Assembly: GCA_001766655.1 (NCBI GenBank)
Contig: MJCC01000008.1
Coordinates: forward strand, 257,491 to 321,490
From: Phytomonas francai
Lineage: Eukaryota; Euglenozoa; Kinetoplastea; Trypanosomatida; Trypanosomatidae
Direction: 5' to 3'
DNA length: 64,000 bases
Shown here: positions 1-10,168 of the stretch, piece after piece
Layout: each line of letters opens with the position of its first letter
Numbering within the stretch: position 1 is the stretch's first letter
The notes under the pieces: generated by a model
What the model saw: the letters and a program-made list of their open reading frames with translations, nothing else
The model's database searches: none
What the model was told of the DNA's origin: nothing
Translations under genes and position numbers: made by a program

Positions 1-261
1 CTTAGAAATGGGCATACAGGGGTATCACAATAGTAAAGCAATGAATTTTTTTCGCTTTAATTATTGTGTACTTTTTACAAACCTTTACTGATTTCGATTA
101 GAAAGATTGATTGTGTGTGTGTTAGATTAGCAAATTTAATGGATTCGTATCCGAAGGGTTATTCTACTATGTATGTTTTCTGCTAGCGTGATGCGCTTAT
201 TTTAACTGGAAAATAACAGTATCTCTTAACCCTTTTTCTTTATCACTTTTTTCTAAAAAAG

Positions 262-264
262 CAG

Positions 265-334
<70 letters not shown>

Positions 335-335
335 G
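262..335. repeat. CA-TA compound microsatellite
   Basis: A run of about 13 CA dinucleotides passes directly into about 20 TA dinucleotides with one TG interruption. It is the longest simple repeat in the window; shorter TA runs sit at 12548-12576, 28812-28843, 30132-30155, 47486-47512 and 63497-63525, all intergenic. Confidence 0.9.
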
Positions 336-368
336 CACGTCAGACCGCGATATTATAGGTTAATAGTT

Positions 369-393
369 TCTGATTTCTTTTCACCTCTTTTAG
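369..393 (+). promoter_or_regulatory. Candidate trans-splice acceptor for the first gene
   Basis: A pyrimidine-rich run ends in TTTTAG at 393, 60 bases before the ATG at 453. This is the layout expected of a kinetoplastid spliced-leader addition site; it is inferred from sequence only. Confidence 0.45.
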
Positions 394-452
394 TCTAGAA
401 TTTAGAAACGTTAAAATATAAAATAGAGCGAGAGAGTGAGATCTCTTAAAAT

Positions 453-2114
453 ATGTGTTTGTACCCACCAAACAAGCGTAATTGGCGTCTCTATTACCTC
501 CTCGAGCTTGATGATTCCGTTACGGCCAAACAGGTGAAGTGGAGCTTCCGTAGGGTCACGCTGCGTAGTCGCTACCAACAGGCCTATTTTGTGCTCTACA
601 GCCGTGCGCGAAAGCATCTGTACGACGCTGTCGGCGAGGATGTGTACGGATTCATTGTGAGTGGTGCATGGGGGCCACTCATCTCGATCCTCGGCGCGAC
701 CGGCTCCATTATCATCTACTGCATAACCATGTTCATTCAGGTAGCGCTGCTCGCAATCTTTTTCGTGTTCCTCGCGGTGAAGGTCGAGAACATGATGACC
801 CTGGGATGGAATCATGTGATCGTTCCCCTTATCATCTTCGTCATGATTACGAACTTTTTCACGTTTCTCTCTATTCTTGTCAACTTGACTAGCTCGAAGA
901 GTTATAAAGAGGAGATGAGATTTGTTGATCGCATTTCACCCGTTGGGAATTGCCTCGCGTCGGTGTGCTACTCTTGCCTACCCTTTCTGATAAGCTCTGC
1001 TCTGACGAAATCCCATGATAGGGGGGTTGGGCATTACATGGGGTACATGTACATGCCTATTTTAGGGGATATCTTTTACTATTCGACCTCATTGATTTGG
1101 CGTTGGCCGAGCCGCACTCGTCTTCAGATGCAGATCGATGATAGCCGAAGAAGGTTGGCGATTTGCTACGGTATTTTTCTAATGGCCTTCCTTCACATGG
1201 GCTGTGGGATTGCGCAGTGGGTCATGCTAGGGCAGAAGTTAGATAGGAAGTCGAGTCATTCGTGGTATGTAGTCTTTATTCCTTTTTGCGTTCGCGCCGG
1301 CCTTCGCGTGGTGGAGGCCCTGCTGCGTAGCCTGATGCGGTACGCCATGAGCGTTCGAAACCGGGCCGGTATCGCCTTTGACGTTATTGGCTCGTTCTTT
1401 AGTAACGGCATCCTGCTCATCTCCCTTTATTTCTTCGCGGTCTTTCTCGAGCAAGATGGGTTTCCGTACTCCTTTTTCTTTATTTTGATTCCCGTTTACG
1501 CGACGCTGGGCTACGGGCTCATCGGCCTCGCGCTGACGATGCTCCTGCTCCTGAGGCGGGTCGCGCGGCAGAAGGCGGCGGAGCGTAAGGCCGAGCGGCT
1601 GTGGATTCCGTCCGACGAAAAGAGCACGGATACTCTTGTCGTTAAGAAGGCCGTGGACCCTACTGAGAGCGGGGCCATTTCCTCCACTACTTCGCCCTAC
1701 GCCACGGGCCCTGTTCTCGGGAGCGATAGAAAAAGCAAAGACGCAAGGGAAGAGGAGAGGGTGAATGAGGGAGGGGAAGAGGAAAAGGAAAGAGGAAGGC
1801 TGGGGGAGTCGGTCTGGTCGACGCCATACGGCCTGAAGGGCGGGGAGCGGAGGTCGCCCTCGCTCAACCGCAGCGCGCGGGCCGGGACCCCGCCCTCGCG
1901 GCGCTCCGCCGTCCACAGGGACCCCTTCCTCGAGCCCACCTCCCCCACCGATGTGGAGGAGAGGTACTACACGAGCGAGGGGAGGTCGGACCCCTATACG
2001 GAGGGCAGCTACGAGTATGTGTCGTATTATGAGTATACAGAAGGTAGTCTCTCGAGCAGCATGTCCTCATCGGTTGTGTCTAGTCCGGTTCTAAAAGCAC
2101 CGCAAACGAAGTGA
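453..2114 (+). CDS. J-like / multi-spanning membrane protein (TMEM185-like)
   Basis: 553 residues. Residues about 12-62 resemble a J-domain (YYLLELD, a conserved FRR helix and a terminal YDAVG) but lack the HPD tripeptide, so canonical Hsp70 stimulation is unlikely. From residue 75 on there are about eight to ten hydrophobic segments up to residue about 370. Their arrangement recalls the TMEM185/Fragile-X-F family, giving an integral membrane protein of unknown function. The last 180 residues are hydrophilic, rich in E, R, S and Y, and probably cytosolic and disordered. The ATG follows a good splice acceptor. The family link is by overall look and is moderate; the J-like start could be fortuitous. 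The C-terminal third is distinctly GC-richer than the rest. Confidence 0.6.
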   Translation: MCLYPPNKRNWRLYYLLELDDSVTAKQVKWSFRRVTLRSRYQQAYFVLYSRARKHLYDAVGEDVYGFIVSGAWGPLISILGATGSIIIYCITMFIQVALLAIFFVFLAVKVENMMTLGWNHVIVPLIIFVMITNFFTFLSILVNLTSSKSYKEEMRFVDRISPVGNCLASVCYSCLPFLISSALTKSHDRGVGHYMGYMYMPILGDIFYYSTSLIWRWPSRTRLQMQIDDSRRRLAICYGIFLMAFLHMGCGIAQWVMLGQKLDRKSSHSWYVVFIPFCVRAGLRVVEALLRSLMRYAMSVRNRAGIAFDVIGSFFSNGILLISLYFFAVFLEQDGFPYSFFFILIPVYATLGYGLIGLALTMLLLLRRVARQKAAERKAERLWIPSDEKSTDTLVVKKAVDPTESGAISSTTSPYATGPVLGSDRKSKDAREEERVNEGGEEEKERGRLGESVWSTPYGLKGGERRSPSLNRSARAGTPPSRRSAVHRDPFLEPTSPTDVEERYYTSEGRSDPYTEGSYEYVSYYEYTEGSLSSSMSSSVVSSPVLKAPQTK

Positions 2115-3341
2115 TGCGAAGACAGTATCTTTTGACGCATCGATTTTTCCTTTTTTTTTCTATGCCACTTCTTGATCGTTTTGAAGCCGTTCCCAGAGTT
2201 AAAAAAATGGGAAAAACCCCACAAACGCTTTTGATATCTATTATTATGTGTAAGATTACATTATTATACAAATCATCACCTGGATTCAAGGAGTTTCTCT
2301 GAATGCATGCACCTTGACAAGAATTTGTTTTATTTCATTAGTGGTTCTCAAGCATCTACGAATAAGTCATATTTAGTGACTCATGTTCCGTCAAAGCATA
2401 GTGGGTGATGCGGTATAAAGTTTTCATTGGATGCTTAATACGGATTGCCATTGAGGTCTTCGGTTCTTATTTGTAATATGATCAGTTTTTTTTTTTTCAC
2501 TAGGCAATGCAGCAACTGGGAAAATAAGTTGATAGTTTTAGGTACTTTTGATATTATAACTTAGTGAGGAGGGGAGTCAATCTGAAAAGTCACCTTTTTC
2601 TATATTTTATAATCTATTTTTTTTCTCGACGTGTTGAATCTGCTAATGCACTATGTATATTTTGAATCTACATGTAACATCGAAAGAGTGGTTTTTCCCC
2701 GACGAGCATATGTATAATATTTTCCTATATTTAGAGAACATCAAATATACCAGAAATAGATCCGAAAAGAAACAGCATTTCTTACCACTCGCTCTATTTT
2801 AATATATCAGTAAGAAATAACATCAAATGCAAATGTTTTCGCATGCTATCATATATATGGAGATCTGAGTATTTTTTACTGGTTTAGAGTTGCTATACTT
2901 TCCTTCATCCTAAAGGTTGATTTTATGTATCTATCCCAGTGCAGACTGTTTATTAACTCGAGAGTTACTATAGTTGAGTTAAAAATATAGGGAAATATTT
3001 CAAAATCAAATATTTTCTTAAACCCATATTTTTGTAAAAATAACTTGTTAATAAAATAAAACGAGCTTTTAGGAGTAATGAACATTCCCTTCTATGCTTA
3101 CTCATCGCATTCTTTCTCTTCTTTATGGATACATCTATATTTGTTTATACGCCAACCCTAGAGCCTAGCTGTTTCATTGCAACGCGAAGCTTTTTCTCAC
3201 TTAAAGGTTATCTTTCTCAACCCAGACTTCACACTTCTTCACACCCTTCACCTACAACCTGTTACAAAGGGGGTGTACCTACGAGGCGGTTTCTCTTCCG
3301 TTACATTTCCTTTCTTCTTTTTTTACATTCACTGAGCAGAC
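2115..3341. other. Intergenic, AT-rich
   Basis: About 1.2 kb with only short AT-rich frames lacking coding-like composition. Nothing recognisable except the pyrimidine-rich run at its 3' end that probably serves the next gene. Confidence 0.6.
3296..3339 (+). promoter_or_regulatory. Candidate trans-splice acceptor for the GDPD gene
   Basis: A long T/C tract is followed by GAGCAG; the AG at 3338-3339 lies only two bases before the ATG at 3342, giving an extremely short 5' untranslated leader beyond the spliced leader. Confidence 0.5.
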
Positions 3342-4247
3342 ATGATGGTGATCGACCAGACGGTGTGTAACACGCCGAACATCAACGTCGTGCGGAACGG
3401 CCCTGTGATCCCCATCCGCCCGCGGCTGCGGCTGGGGCTGCGCGCGCCGGAGGCCGCGGGCGCCGTCCGCGTCGCCTGCCACCGCGGGGACTGGCGGAAC
3501 TTCGTCGAGAACACGCTCGAGGCGGTGGAGAGCTGCATCGCGATGGGGGCCGACGTCGTCGAGGTCGACGTCTGGCGGACCCGGGACGGCCACCTCGTCG
3601 TGATGCACGACGAGACGCTCGACCGCACGAGCAACGGGAAGGGGCGGATCGCCGAGCACACCCTGGACGAGATCCGCGCGCTGCGCCTGAAGGACGGGCT
3701 CGGGAATATGACTGACTTCACCATCCCCACCGTCGAGGAGGTGCTCCTGCTCGCGAAGGACCGCATCATCGTGAATCTGGACAAGGCGGATCTGTACCTT
3801 GATGAGGTGTACGAGCTGCTCGAAAGGACAGGGATGGTTTCACAGACCATTCTAAAGTCTGAATCTACCTATCAACAGATGCTCGAGAAATGGGGGGATC
3901 TAATGGAAAAAATCGTCTTTATGCCGGTCTTCAACCTAAACAGTAAGACAACACTGGAGGAGTTGCAGAGCCTCTTCACGTCGCATCATCAGCTGTATGA
4001 AATCAACTTCGAAGAAGAAGACCTTGAAAAGCTACTCTTCATCAAAAAAATGGCCATGCAGACGGGGGGCGCCCTCTGGATTAACACAATTTGGCCGACC
4101 ACCTGCGGTGGCCACAGCGACGATTATGCTCTCAAAGACAAGGAGGCGACGTGGGGCTTTGTTATTGACGTCCTCGGTGCCGGCGTCCTGCAGACGGATC
4201 GGCCGCAGATGATGTTGAAATACCTGGAGAGCCGTGGTCTTCACTAA
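3342..4247 (+). CDS. Glycerophosphodiester phosphodiesterase (GDPD family)
   Basis: 301 residues. GDPD enzymes hydrolyse deacylated phospholipids (glycerophosphodiesters) to glycerol-3-phosphate and the head-group alcohol. The hallmark motifs are in order: HRG at 47-49, ENT at 56-58, EVDVW at 74-78, then HDETLDRTSNG from residue 89. These supply the general acid/base histidines and the metal-binding E/D residues. The TIM-barrel continues with NLDKAD near 147 and a plausible final strand WGFVIDVLGAGV near the C terminus. The length fits a single-domain cytosolic GDPD; no signal peptide or membrane segment is visible. The first 130 codons are strongly GC-rich with almost only G/C at third positions, whereas the 3' half is near balance; the reading frame is continuous. 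Confidence 0.92.
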   Translation: MMVIDQTVCNTPNINVVRNGPVIPIRPRLRLGLRAPEAAGAVRVACHRGDWRNFVENTLEAVESCIAMGADVVEVDVWRTRDGHLVVMHDETLDRTSNGKGRIAEHTLDEIRALRLKDGLGNMTDFTIPTVEEVLLLAKDRIIVNLDKADLYLDEVYELLERTGMVSQTILKSESTYQQMLEKWGDLMEKIVFMPVFNLNSKTTLEELQSLFTSHHQLYEINFEEEDLEKLLFIKKMAMQTGGALWINTIWPTTCGGHSDDYALKDKEATWGFVIDVLGAGVLQTDRPQMMLKYLESRGLH

Positions 4248-6302
4248 TTCGGAGTGACAGAGACCCTCTATTTGATATCGTGCCCACAGACTCCTATTTT
4301 TATCCTCTTTTTTTGCTCTTTTATTTGGAGGATCTTTTTTTATCTACTCGTTCTTACCCCCCTATCTCTTGGAGGGTTATCCACTACGGCAAGTAAAGAG
4401 AAGCAAAAGCATACAAGTAAATTTCGTGTTTTAAGAATATTTTTAATTATTTTTAATTTACCCCTACCCTTTTATTACAATTATTTTAATTAATTATTGA
4501 CTTCGATCTGTGAAAAGGATTCCATCTAAAAAGAGTCTGAGAGTAAAGGTAACATCGTTGTTCCATTCTGTGTCTCTTCCGCTTTTTAGCTTTGTTTCGA
4601 ATCTGTGATCATCTCATTTTCCTTTCGATATGTACATACGAGGGAAATTTATTTACTGAGTTTGTCAATTTTAAGAATAAAAAAAGGGAAATACAAAGGA
4701 ATTGTTTTTAAATTGTTGCTTTCGCTTGATGATTTGGTTTCAATTTTTAGTTTTAATAATTTCCCTTAAATTAAGATTATTAATTGCTCTCAATTTTATC
4801 TTCTTTATTCTTTATTAAATTTTTAATATTTATATTACCCACGTTTCGCTTGCGTTTTCAATTCGTGCATCTAATTAAAAGCATTTTTTCCTTTTTATGT
4901 ATGAAAGAATTATTTTTGATTGGATGGAACATCGATGCGATATCAAGTGTAGTCAAAATGAATTCACCAGAAAGGTGTTTTCCCACAAACCATTCACATA
5001 TTTTGTGTTTATTCAGGAACGTTAAGTCTGGAACGAAATACAAATTTTCTAACCAGCGTATGTCGAAGTCTTCTTATCAAAATACGTGCTTGTTTTATAC
5101 ACCCCAATTGCTTTTTGATATGAAGCTAACCCTTTCGTGTATATTTTTCCGAGCAATTGCCCTTTGCATGTTATTGCAATCTTACTTATAGCAAATCAGG
5201 GGTGAAACGCCGCTGCTACCAAGTAACAAAACGCCCCCCTAAAAGCATTCCGAAAAACAGATTTCCTCCCACGGCGCTACCTTTCGATGGGAGGCTTATT
5301 TTATTGTTTATTTTTCCGCTTGCAAAAGCATTCCATATCAAGGTAAAAGTTCCTTTACGATTTTTTATGAATTTTCAATGCACACATTTATGAATACGAA
5401 TATAAATGTCCGTACCTATACCTATATCTATTTATGCACGTTTAGGTGTGTGTTTTTTGCTTTTCCGACGATGCATACTTATTTCTTATTTATGCTTATA
5501 AACGCGTAGTATGAAGATTTAATTAGTGCATTTAAAAGAAAAGAGGATTTCTTTATTTAATTTGATACCCTAGGAACATGTTGACTGGGTGTGATCCTAA
5601 GACTAGTATTATTTTTCCTGAATCCGTTTTCGATTTGGTTTCTTTATTATTATAAAATATGAATTGACTGAACAAAAAGATACTGTTTGCTCTGGTGTCA
5701 TATTAACTTGGCGAATTACTTTTTCCAGATATACAATCTATAACCCCAAACAGGATGTTCATTTTCGACAAAGTAAAAGAAAATGAACTATTACTCTGAT
5801 ATCAGAGCCCAGAATGTACTAAAATTCGGTGAGTGTATTGAAGGTAAATTTTTAGAATTAACAGAAAAGGAAAATGCCGAAAGATATTTCATTCAGAAAA
5901 AATAGAGGGCTTATTTTTCTTTCGTTCGTTCGCAAGTCATAGTATGGAAAATTTTCAGAGATTTAGGAAATTGCTCTTATTACTGCTTTTTTATATTTCT
6001 AAGATAGTACCTTTATTTTTGAAATTTTATCTGATATTATTATATATGCAATAAGAATTTTTTTAATTTGACAACCTTTTTTATTATCTATATAAACTGT
6101 TGGGAAAATAGATTTCTTATTGTATTTAAAGGACTATTCAGTTATTATTTTGGTCATTTCTCTTTCCTCTCCTCTCCCTCCTTCAATGGCTGGTTAAATC
6201 GTGGGAGGCGTTCTCTGCGATTTGAATTGACATACGAGAACCCATGCTTCTTTTTTTTCGTCTATTTTGGGTGTTTAAAAGTAGCTTCTGTTGCCCATAT
6301 TG
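4248..6302. other. Long AT-rich intergenic region
   Basis: Two kilobases with no convincing gene. Frames at 4784-5191 and 5157-5393 are AT-rich, start without ATG or are hydrophobic by composition. A 40-codon frame at 5783-5905 is the only slightly coding-like piece. No repeats, tRNA or known RNA recognised. Confidence 0.55.
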
Positions 6303-7346
6303 ATGAGGCTAACTAGTGATGACGATATCGGGATGAGAACCCTTGACATATTTATTAATAATGCGGAAGAGGGGCCAGAGGATTTTGTAAGTCGGTTTAA
6401 TACCTTGACAAATGCAAAAAAATCCTCTTTAGTTGAGGAAATCTTGCGCGCAAGTACGTTCACGGATGGATGTGGGAGTGAGGGTAGCAATACTGGACAC
6501 TGTGATGGTGTTCCCATGATGAACACCGAAAATATTTTCAATAAGTTGTGCGATCCAAAGGAAAGCAACATCTTTCCGGCGGTAAACGTTTTGCATATTC
6601 CTCAAACTATCGACGTGGACCCTGTCCACGAGTTGGTCTGCGGTACGGATGGTGAAGTTATCACCATCGCAGCCGGCAAGCAGTTGATAGCTAATGACAG
6701 CATCGAGTGCATCGATCTCGATGCGATTGAAGATACAAATACTGGAAATCTCGCCCTGTGTTTCTCAAACACCAACGCCGTGTTGTTCCCGACGAAATTT
6801 GACAATTTCTTTAATAATTGTAATTCTGCCGATATGGATACTCGAGCCTCTTGCACGGCTGTGGTAGCGCAGATGATACCGGACAAATCTCCGCTGTCGT
6901 CACTGCCATCTTTGGATGACTTTCTCAGCGTGGAAAACGAAAAAAAGGTCTCCTCCAGGGCTCTGCGCGAATCCCATCCTGGTTTACACGCTTTAGTCTC
7001 GAGGCCGTTATCCCTCGAAGGAGAAGGCTGGAGGAAAGCCGTAGTGGATCCCGCCGAATGGGACGAAACTTGTTCAAATTCTCAGGATGGTAGCGTCCCG
7101 CGATACGAGCGCGATGTGGACTGTGATCTTCTTCTTCCTGGGCTGGAGAAAGACGAACACTGCGTGCTGGGCCGTGCGAGTGAGGCGGAGAAGATAGGAA
7201 AGGAAGAACTTTCGCCATGCTTGTTGACAGACAATTGGCATGAAATGCTAAAAGAAATCATAGTTGAACCCGATGACTGCGTGCACCCATTCGTGTTTAG
7301 TGCAGATTTTGAGGATGATGGGGGTTTAATTGGTAAGGCCGTTTAA
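6303..7346 (+). CDS. Acidic protein of unknown function
   Basis: 347 residues from the first ATG in the frame; the frame is open slightly upstream but only with TTG. I do not recognise the family. The protein is acidic, serine- and cysteine-rich, without membrane segment, signal peptide or repeat, and looks largely unstructured. Short acidic-hydrophobic patches occur near residues 38-48, 205-213 (SLPSLDDFL) and the C terminus. Codon composition is balanced and the frame is uninterrupted over 1 kb in an AT-rich setting, which supports a real gene. It precedes the CCCH-deaminase gene. Confidence 0.7.
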   Translation: MRLTSDDDIGMRTLDIFINNAEEGPEDFVSRFNTLTNAKKSSLVEEILRASTFTDGCGSEGSNTGHCDGVPMMNTENIFNKLCDPKESNIFPAVNVLHIPQTIDVDPVHELVCGTDGEVITIAAGKQLIANDSIECIDLDAIEDTNTGNLALCFSNTNAVLFPTKFDNFFNNCNSADMDTRASCTAVVAQMIPDKSPLSSLPSLDDFLSVENEKKVSSRALRESHPGLHALVSRPLSLEGEGWRKAVVDPAEWDETCSNSQDGSVPRYERDVDCDLLLPGLEKDEHCVLGRASEAEKIGKEELSPCLLTDNWHEMLKEIIVEPDDCVHPFVFSADFEDDGGLIGKAV

Positions 7347-7906
7347 ACAAACGGATGCTTCCAGGATACATGAGTGCGCATACTTATGACAAAAAAATGT
7401 ATATTGTTATTATTATTACATTCTATCTTTTACTTATTTTAATTCTATGTGTGCTCATCACCTTGTTGTTGATCATCGCTCGTTTTTATGTTCAGATATC
7501 ACTATATTCTTACATTCCTTTCAGTACAACATGTGGGAAGGTTTCAGTGTTATCAAACCTGCAATAAACGGATTTGAACAAAATCGTAGTATTGGTCATC
7601 TTCAACAAACAACAAGATACTCGCTAGGATGTGCTGTTTTACTGCACAGATTCCCCCCCCCCCCCTCCCTCCCCTTCTTTTTCCTCCTCAATGTAAGCCG
7701 TTCAAGGTACATACCCTCCACTATGGGGTTAGGAATTTTTTTTGAACTATGGTGATCTAGTCTTATGTTTTCCATTCTTTCGTTGCATATGCTTGCATGT
7801 ATATGTATGCTCTTTCAACCATTGAAGACTTTTTCGTTCCCTAACCGACCACTTTTTTGTAGTTACCAATATTTTATTTGTCTCACTGATAGTGTTTCTT
7901 TAAAAA
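7347..7906. other. Intergenic with poly(C) tract
   Basis: Contains 13 consecutive C at 7653-7665 leading into a C/T-rich stretch to about 7690, then a second pyrimidine run with TAG at 7860-7862 close to the next ATG. No gene seen. Confidence 0.6.
7852..7862 (+). promoter_or_regulatory. Candidate trans-splice acceptor for the CCCH-deaminase gene
   Basis: ACTTTTTTGTAG ends 44 bases upstream of the ATG at 7907. Pattern-based inference. Confidence 0.45.
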
Positions 7907-9694
7907 ATGCGAAATAAGCAGATTCACTTTACAGAGAATAATCATTGGTGGGACGTCCAGTTTTACCAAGGCTTGCTCCGAGCAAAGGATGCCATCGCGG
8001 CGCGAACCTATGTTATACTAGCTGATGAAGCTGAAGACAATCCCTTACTTATCGAAGGGGCCTCGTTAGCGAATGACATGTTATGTTCAGCTTCTTGCCC
8101 AGAAAACAGTCCGCAGGAATCCAGACTAAACGATTCGGAGGATACCTTGATAGTGAACCCTAAATTGTCGTGTGATGGGGTTTCCTTTTACATGTACAAA
8201 AAAAAAGATGTGTTGCCGCCACCCCTTATGCGTACCTTACCTGATAGCAGAGTAAGCCGCTGTTTTAGGTTCTGCTGTAGGGAAGGCTGCGGCTGCGAGC
8301 GCCCCCATATTCAGTCGGAGACGTGGCGACTGCGGGTGGATACGCTCAAGCCCATCTCCCTGACGGTTTGCGCGCACGGGCAAAATCGTCGACTCTCTCG
8401 TAGCGATATCATCCCTACGGCCGGGTACTATTTCGCTCTCGGCTTGCTGGAGGTGAAGGCGGTGCAGGCCGTGGTGCCGACCCTCTGCCGCTTCAACCTG
8501 GACTGCAAGCACGGCTGCTACTGCCTCTACATCCACGCGAACGTCGACGCGACGTCCGGGGTCGTGCACGACGCGGACACCCCACTCCGCGCGTGGATCG
8601 AGCCCTCCGCGCTGCGCCCCCTGTCCCGGCAGGAGCAGGACGAGTTCTTCCGCTTCCTCTCCGAGAAGGGGGTGGAGACGGTCGGCGACCTGCAGATCCT
8701 CGGCAACCCCGCCTTCGAGTGCCTCCTCGCGAGCGTGCCGCCGCGCTGGGTCGGGGCCGCGCTCGCCGCGGGCCAGCTCCGCCACTTCGACACGAAGGCG
8801 CCGCTCGCCGAGGTCCTGCGGAGCTTCCCGCGCGTGCGGGCGCCGGTGCGGCTCCCGGAGGGCCTCGCGCGCGTGCGGGACCTGCGGCGCGCGCCCTGGG
8901 GGTGCCGCCTCCCCGCCCACTTCCCCTGGGCCCCGCCGGTCCTGAACGCCTGCGAGCTCGTGCGGGCCCGGCTCGGGCTCGACCGGCGGCTCCGCGTGGC
9001 CCGGCTCGCGCGGGAGCCCGCCGGGTCCTTCCTCGCGCGCGTCACGGCCCTCGTCGTGGGCCGGGGCGGGGGCCAGGCGCACTGCAGCTGGCGCAAGCAC
9101 AACCCCACCCGCACCGTCGTCACCTCCGTCCTCACCTACGTCGACGTGCGGGCCTGCCGCTGCGGCTGTGACGGCAACGACAACGACAACGGTGACGCGG
9201 ACTGTGACAACGGCGGCGGCGACGGTGAGCGCGGGCCCGCGCCGGCCGACAACGACGCGGACGCCCTCCCCGACCTCCCGCCGATCCCGCCAGAGGCCGC
9301 GCTCGGATGCCCCGCGCAGTCCTGGTGCACCTGCCCCCGCCGATGGGAGGTCGGGGTCAACTACGAGCTCAGCACCCCGAGCGGCTCACGCTGCTCGGAG
9401 CAGAACGCGATGGGGCGGTTGGCGGCCTTGGGGGTCCCCACGTGGTCCGTCCGGGAACTCTTCGTCCACGGCGCGAATGCGAAGAACGTGAACCCGCTCT
9501 TCCCCTGTGGGGTGTGCGATAATATGCTGCAGAAGGTCGACAAGGACGTACGCGCACGGTACGGCGGCGAGATCCAGCTCTTCATGTTCGACGCGACGGT
9601 CCCCACCAAGGTGGTGTACCTGCCCATCTCCGAGACCTGCCAACGCGCAGGATCGAGCTTCAGACGCTTAGTGGAGAACGATTTGTTGAACTAA
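7907..9694 (+). CDS. CCCH zinc finger protein with C-terminal cytidine-deaminase-like domain
   Basis: 595 residues. Residues C194, C200, C206 and H210 form C-x5-C-x5-C-x3-H, a CCCH finger spacing typical of RNA-binding proteins; a second Cys-rich patch lies near 120-135. The C-terminal part carries the two zinc-site motifs of the deaminase fold: C496-S-E498 within GSRCSEQNA, and P533-C-G-V-C537 within PLFPCGVCDNML. They are preceded by VGVNYELSTP, matching the GVN-E strand of CDD/CDA enzymes. This motif set resembles the kinetoplastid LmjF36.5940-type deaminase family described from genome comparisons. A D/N/G-rich insert (about 420-455) precedes the motifs. The nearby CCCH finger suggests an RNA substrate, but the substrate is unknown. 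Most of the gene from 8330 on is very GC-rich. Confidence 0.75.
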   Translation: MRNKQIHFTENNHWWDVQFYQGLLRAKDAIAARTYVILADEAEDNPLLIEGASLANDMLCSASCPENSPQESRLNDSEDTLIVNPKLSCDGVSFYMYKKKDVLPPPLMRTLPDSRVSRCFRFCCREGCGCERPHIQSETWRLRVDTLKPISLTVCAHGQNRRLSRSDIIPTAGYYFALGLLEVKAVQAVVPTLCRFNLDCKHGCYCLYIHANVDATSGVVHDADTPLRAWIEPSALRPLSRQEQDEFFRFLSEKGVETVGDLQILGNPAFECLLASVPPRWVGAALAAGQLRHFDTKAPLAEVLRSFPRVRAPVRLPEGLARVRDLRRAPWGCRLPAHFPWAPPVLNACELVRARLGLDRRLRVARLAREPAGSFLARVTALVVGRGGGQAHCSWRKHNPTRTVVTSVLTYVDVRACRCGCDGNDNDNGDADCDNGGGDGERGPAPADNDADALPDLPPIPPEAALGCPAQSWCTCPRRWEVGVNYELSTPSGSRCSEQNAMGRLAALGVPTWSVRELFVHGANAKNVNPLFPCGVCDNMLQKVDKDVRARYGGEIQLFMFDATVPTKVVYLPISETCQRAGSSFRRLVENDLLN

Positions 9695-10168
9695 AACAAC
9701 ACCACCAACAACAGAGAGGTGGCATTCCCCATATTGGGGGAATCCTCACACATGGAAGATGGATGCTTGCGTATTTTATTTTCTATAGCTCAAAACCTGA
9801 CGCTGTCTATTTTTTACTACCATTATTGTGACTATTATTCAAATAATGTATACACACACATTTTTATTATGTTTACATCCTTTTTTTTTTTTTGTCAGCC
9901 GTTGAGAATTTCATGCATTTTGGTTTTCTTACCTTGTGCACTCACTGACAGTTTTTTTTTTTGTGGCAAAAGTATAACCAAACAACTAGTCCTGTAGAGT
10001 GCAAGAACCTTTTTTGGATTCCCCAAAACGCTCGGCGCCTCTGCACCGATACTTCCTTTTAATCCTCGTTGTATATCAAGGAGCTTTAACATTAAACTTA
10101 TTAAAGGAGGTAAGGCATTCTGTTTTAAATTTTAAGCCTACCTCACTCTGTTGCTTCGTTTCACCTTC
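9695..10168. other. Intergenic
   Basis: AT-rich with two poly(T) runs (9881-9893 and 9951-9962). No gene seen. The frame of the next gene is open a few codons upstream of its ATG. Confidence 0.6.
9881..9898 (+). promoter_or_regulatory. Poly(T)-CAG, candidate trans-splice acceptor
   Basis: Thirteen T followed by GTCAG. It is a textbook acceptor shape 270 bases before the coiled-coil gene; closer AGs, for example at 10134-10135, are alternatives. Confidence 0.4.

Larger units (their letters stand above)
1..452. other. Gene-free leader of the window
   Basis: AT-rich sequence with no convincing reading frame. It holds a CA/TA microsatellite and a likely trans-splice acceptor just ahead of the first gene. 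The 3' end of an upstream gene is not recognisable. Confidence 0.6.

Noticed and set aside
4784..5191. 135-codon AT-rich frame in the long spacer
   Set aside because: Starts with TTG, is hydrophobic by AT composition, and shows no motif or codon bias.
5783..5905. 40-codon frame starting ATG with mixed charged residues
   Set aside because: Slightly coding-like but too short and AT-rich to support without conservation data.
6291..6302. TTG/GTG starts extending several frames upstream (also at 10151, 16538, 27110, 32908, 36257 and 45280)
   Set aside because: Nuclear eukaryotic genes initiate at ATG; the first in-frame ATG was used in each case.
8237..9135. Antisense frames opposite the CCCH-deaminase gene
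   Set aside because: Arg/Ala/Pro-rich mirror products, while the forward frame carries zinc finger and deaminase motifs.
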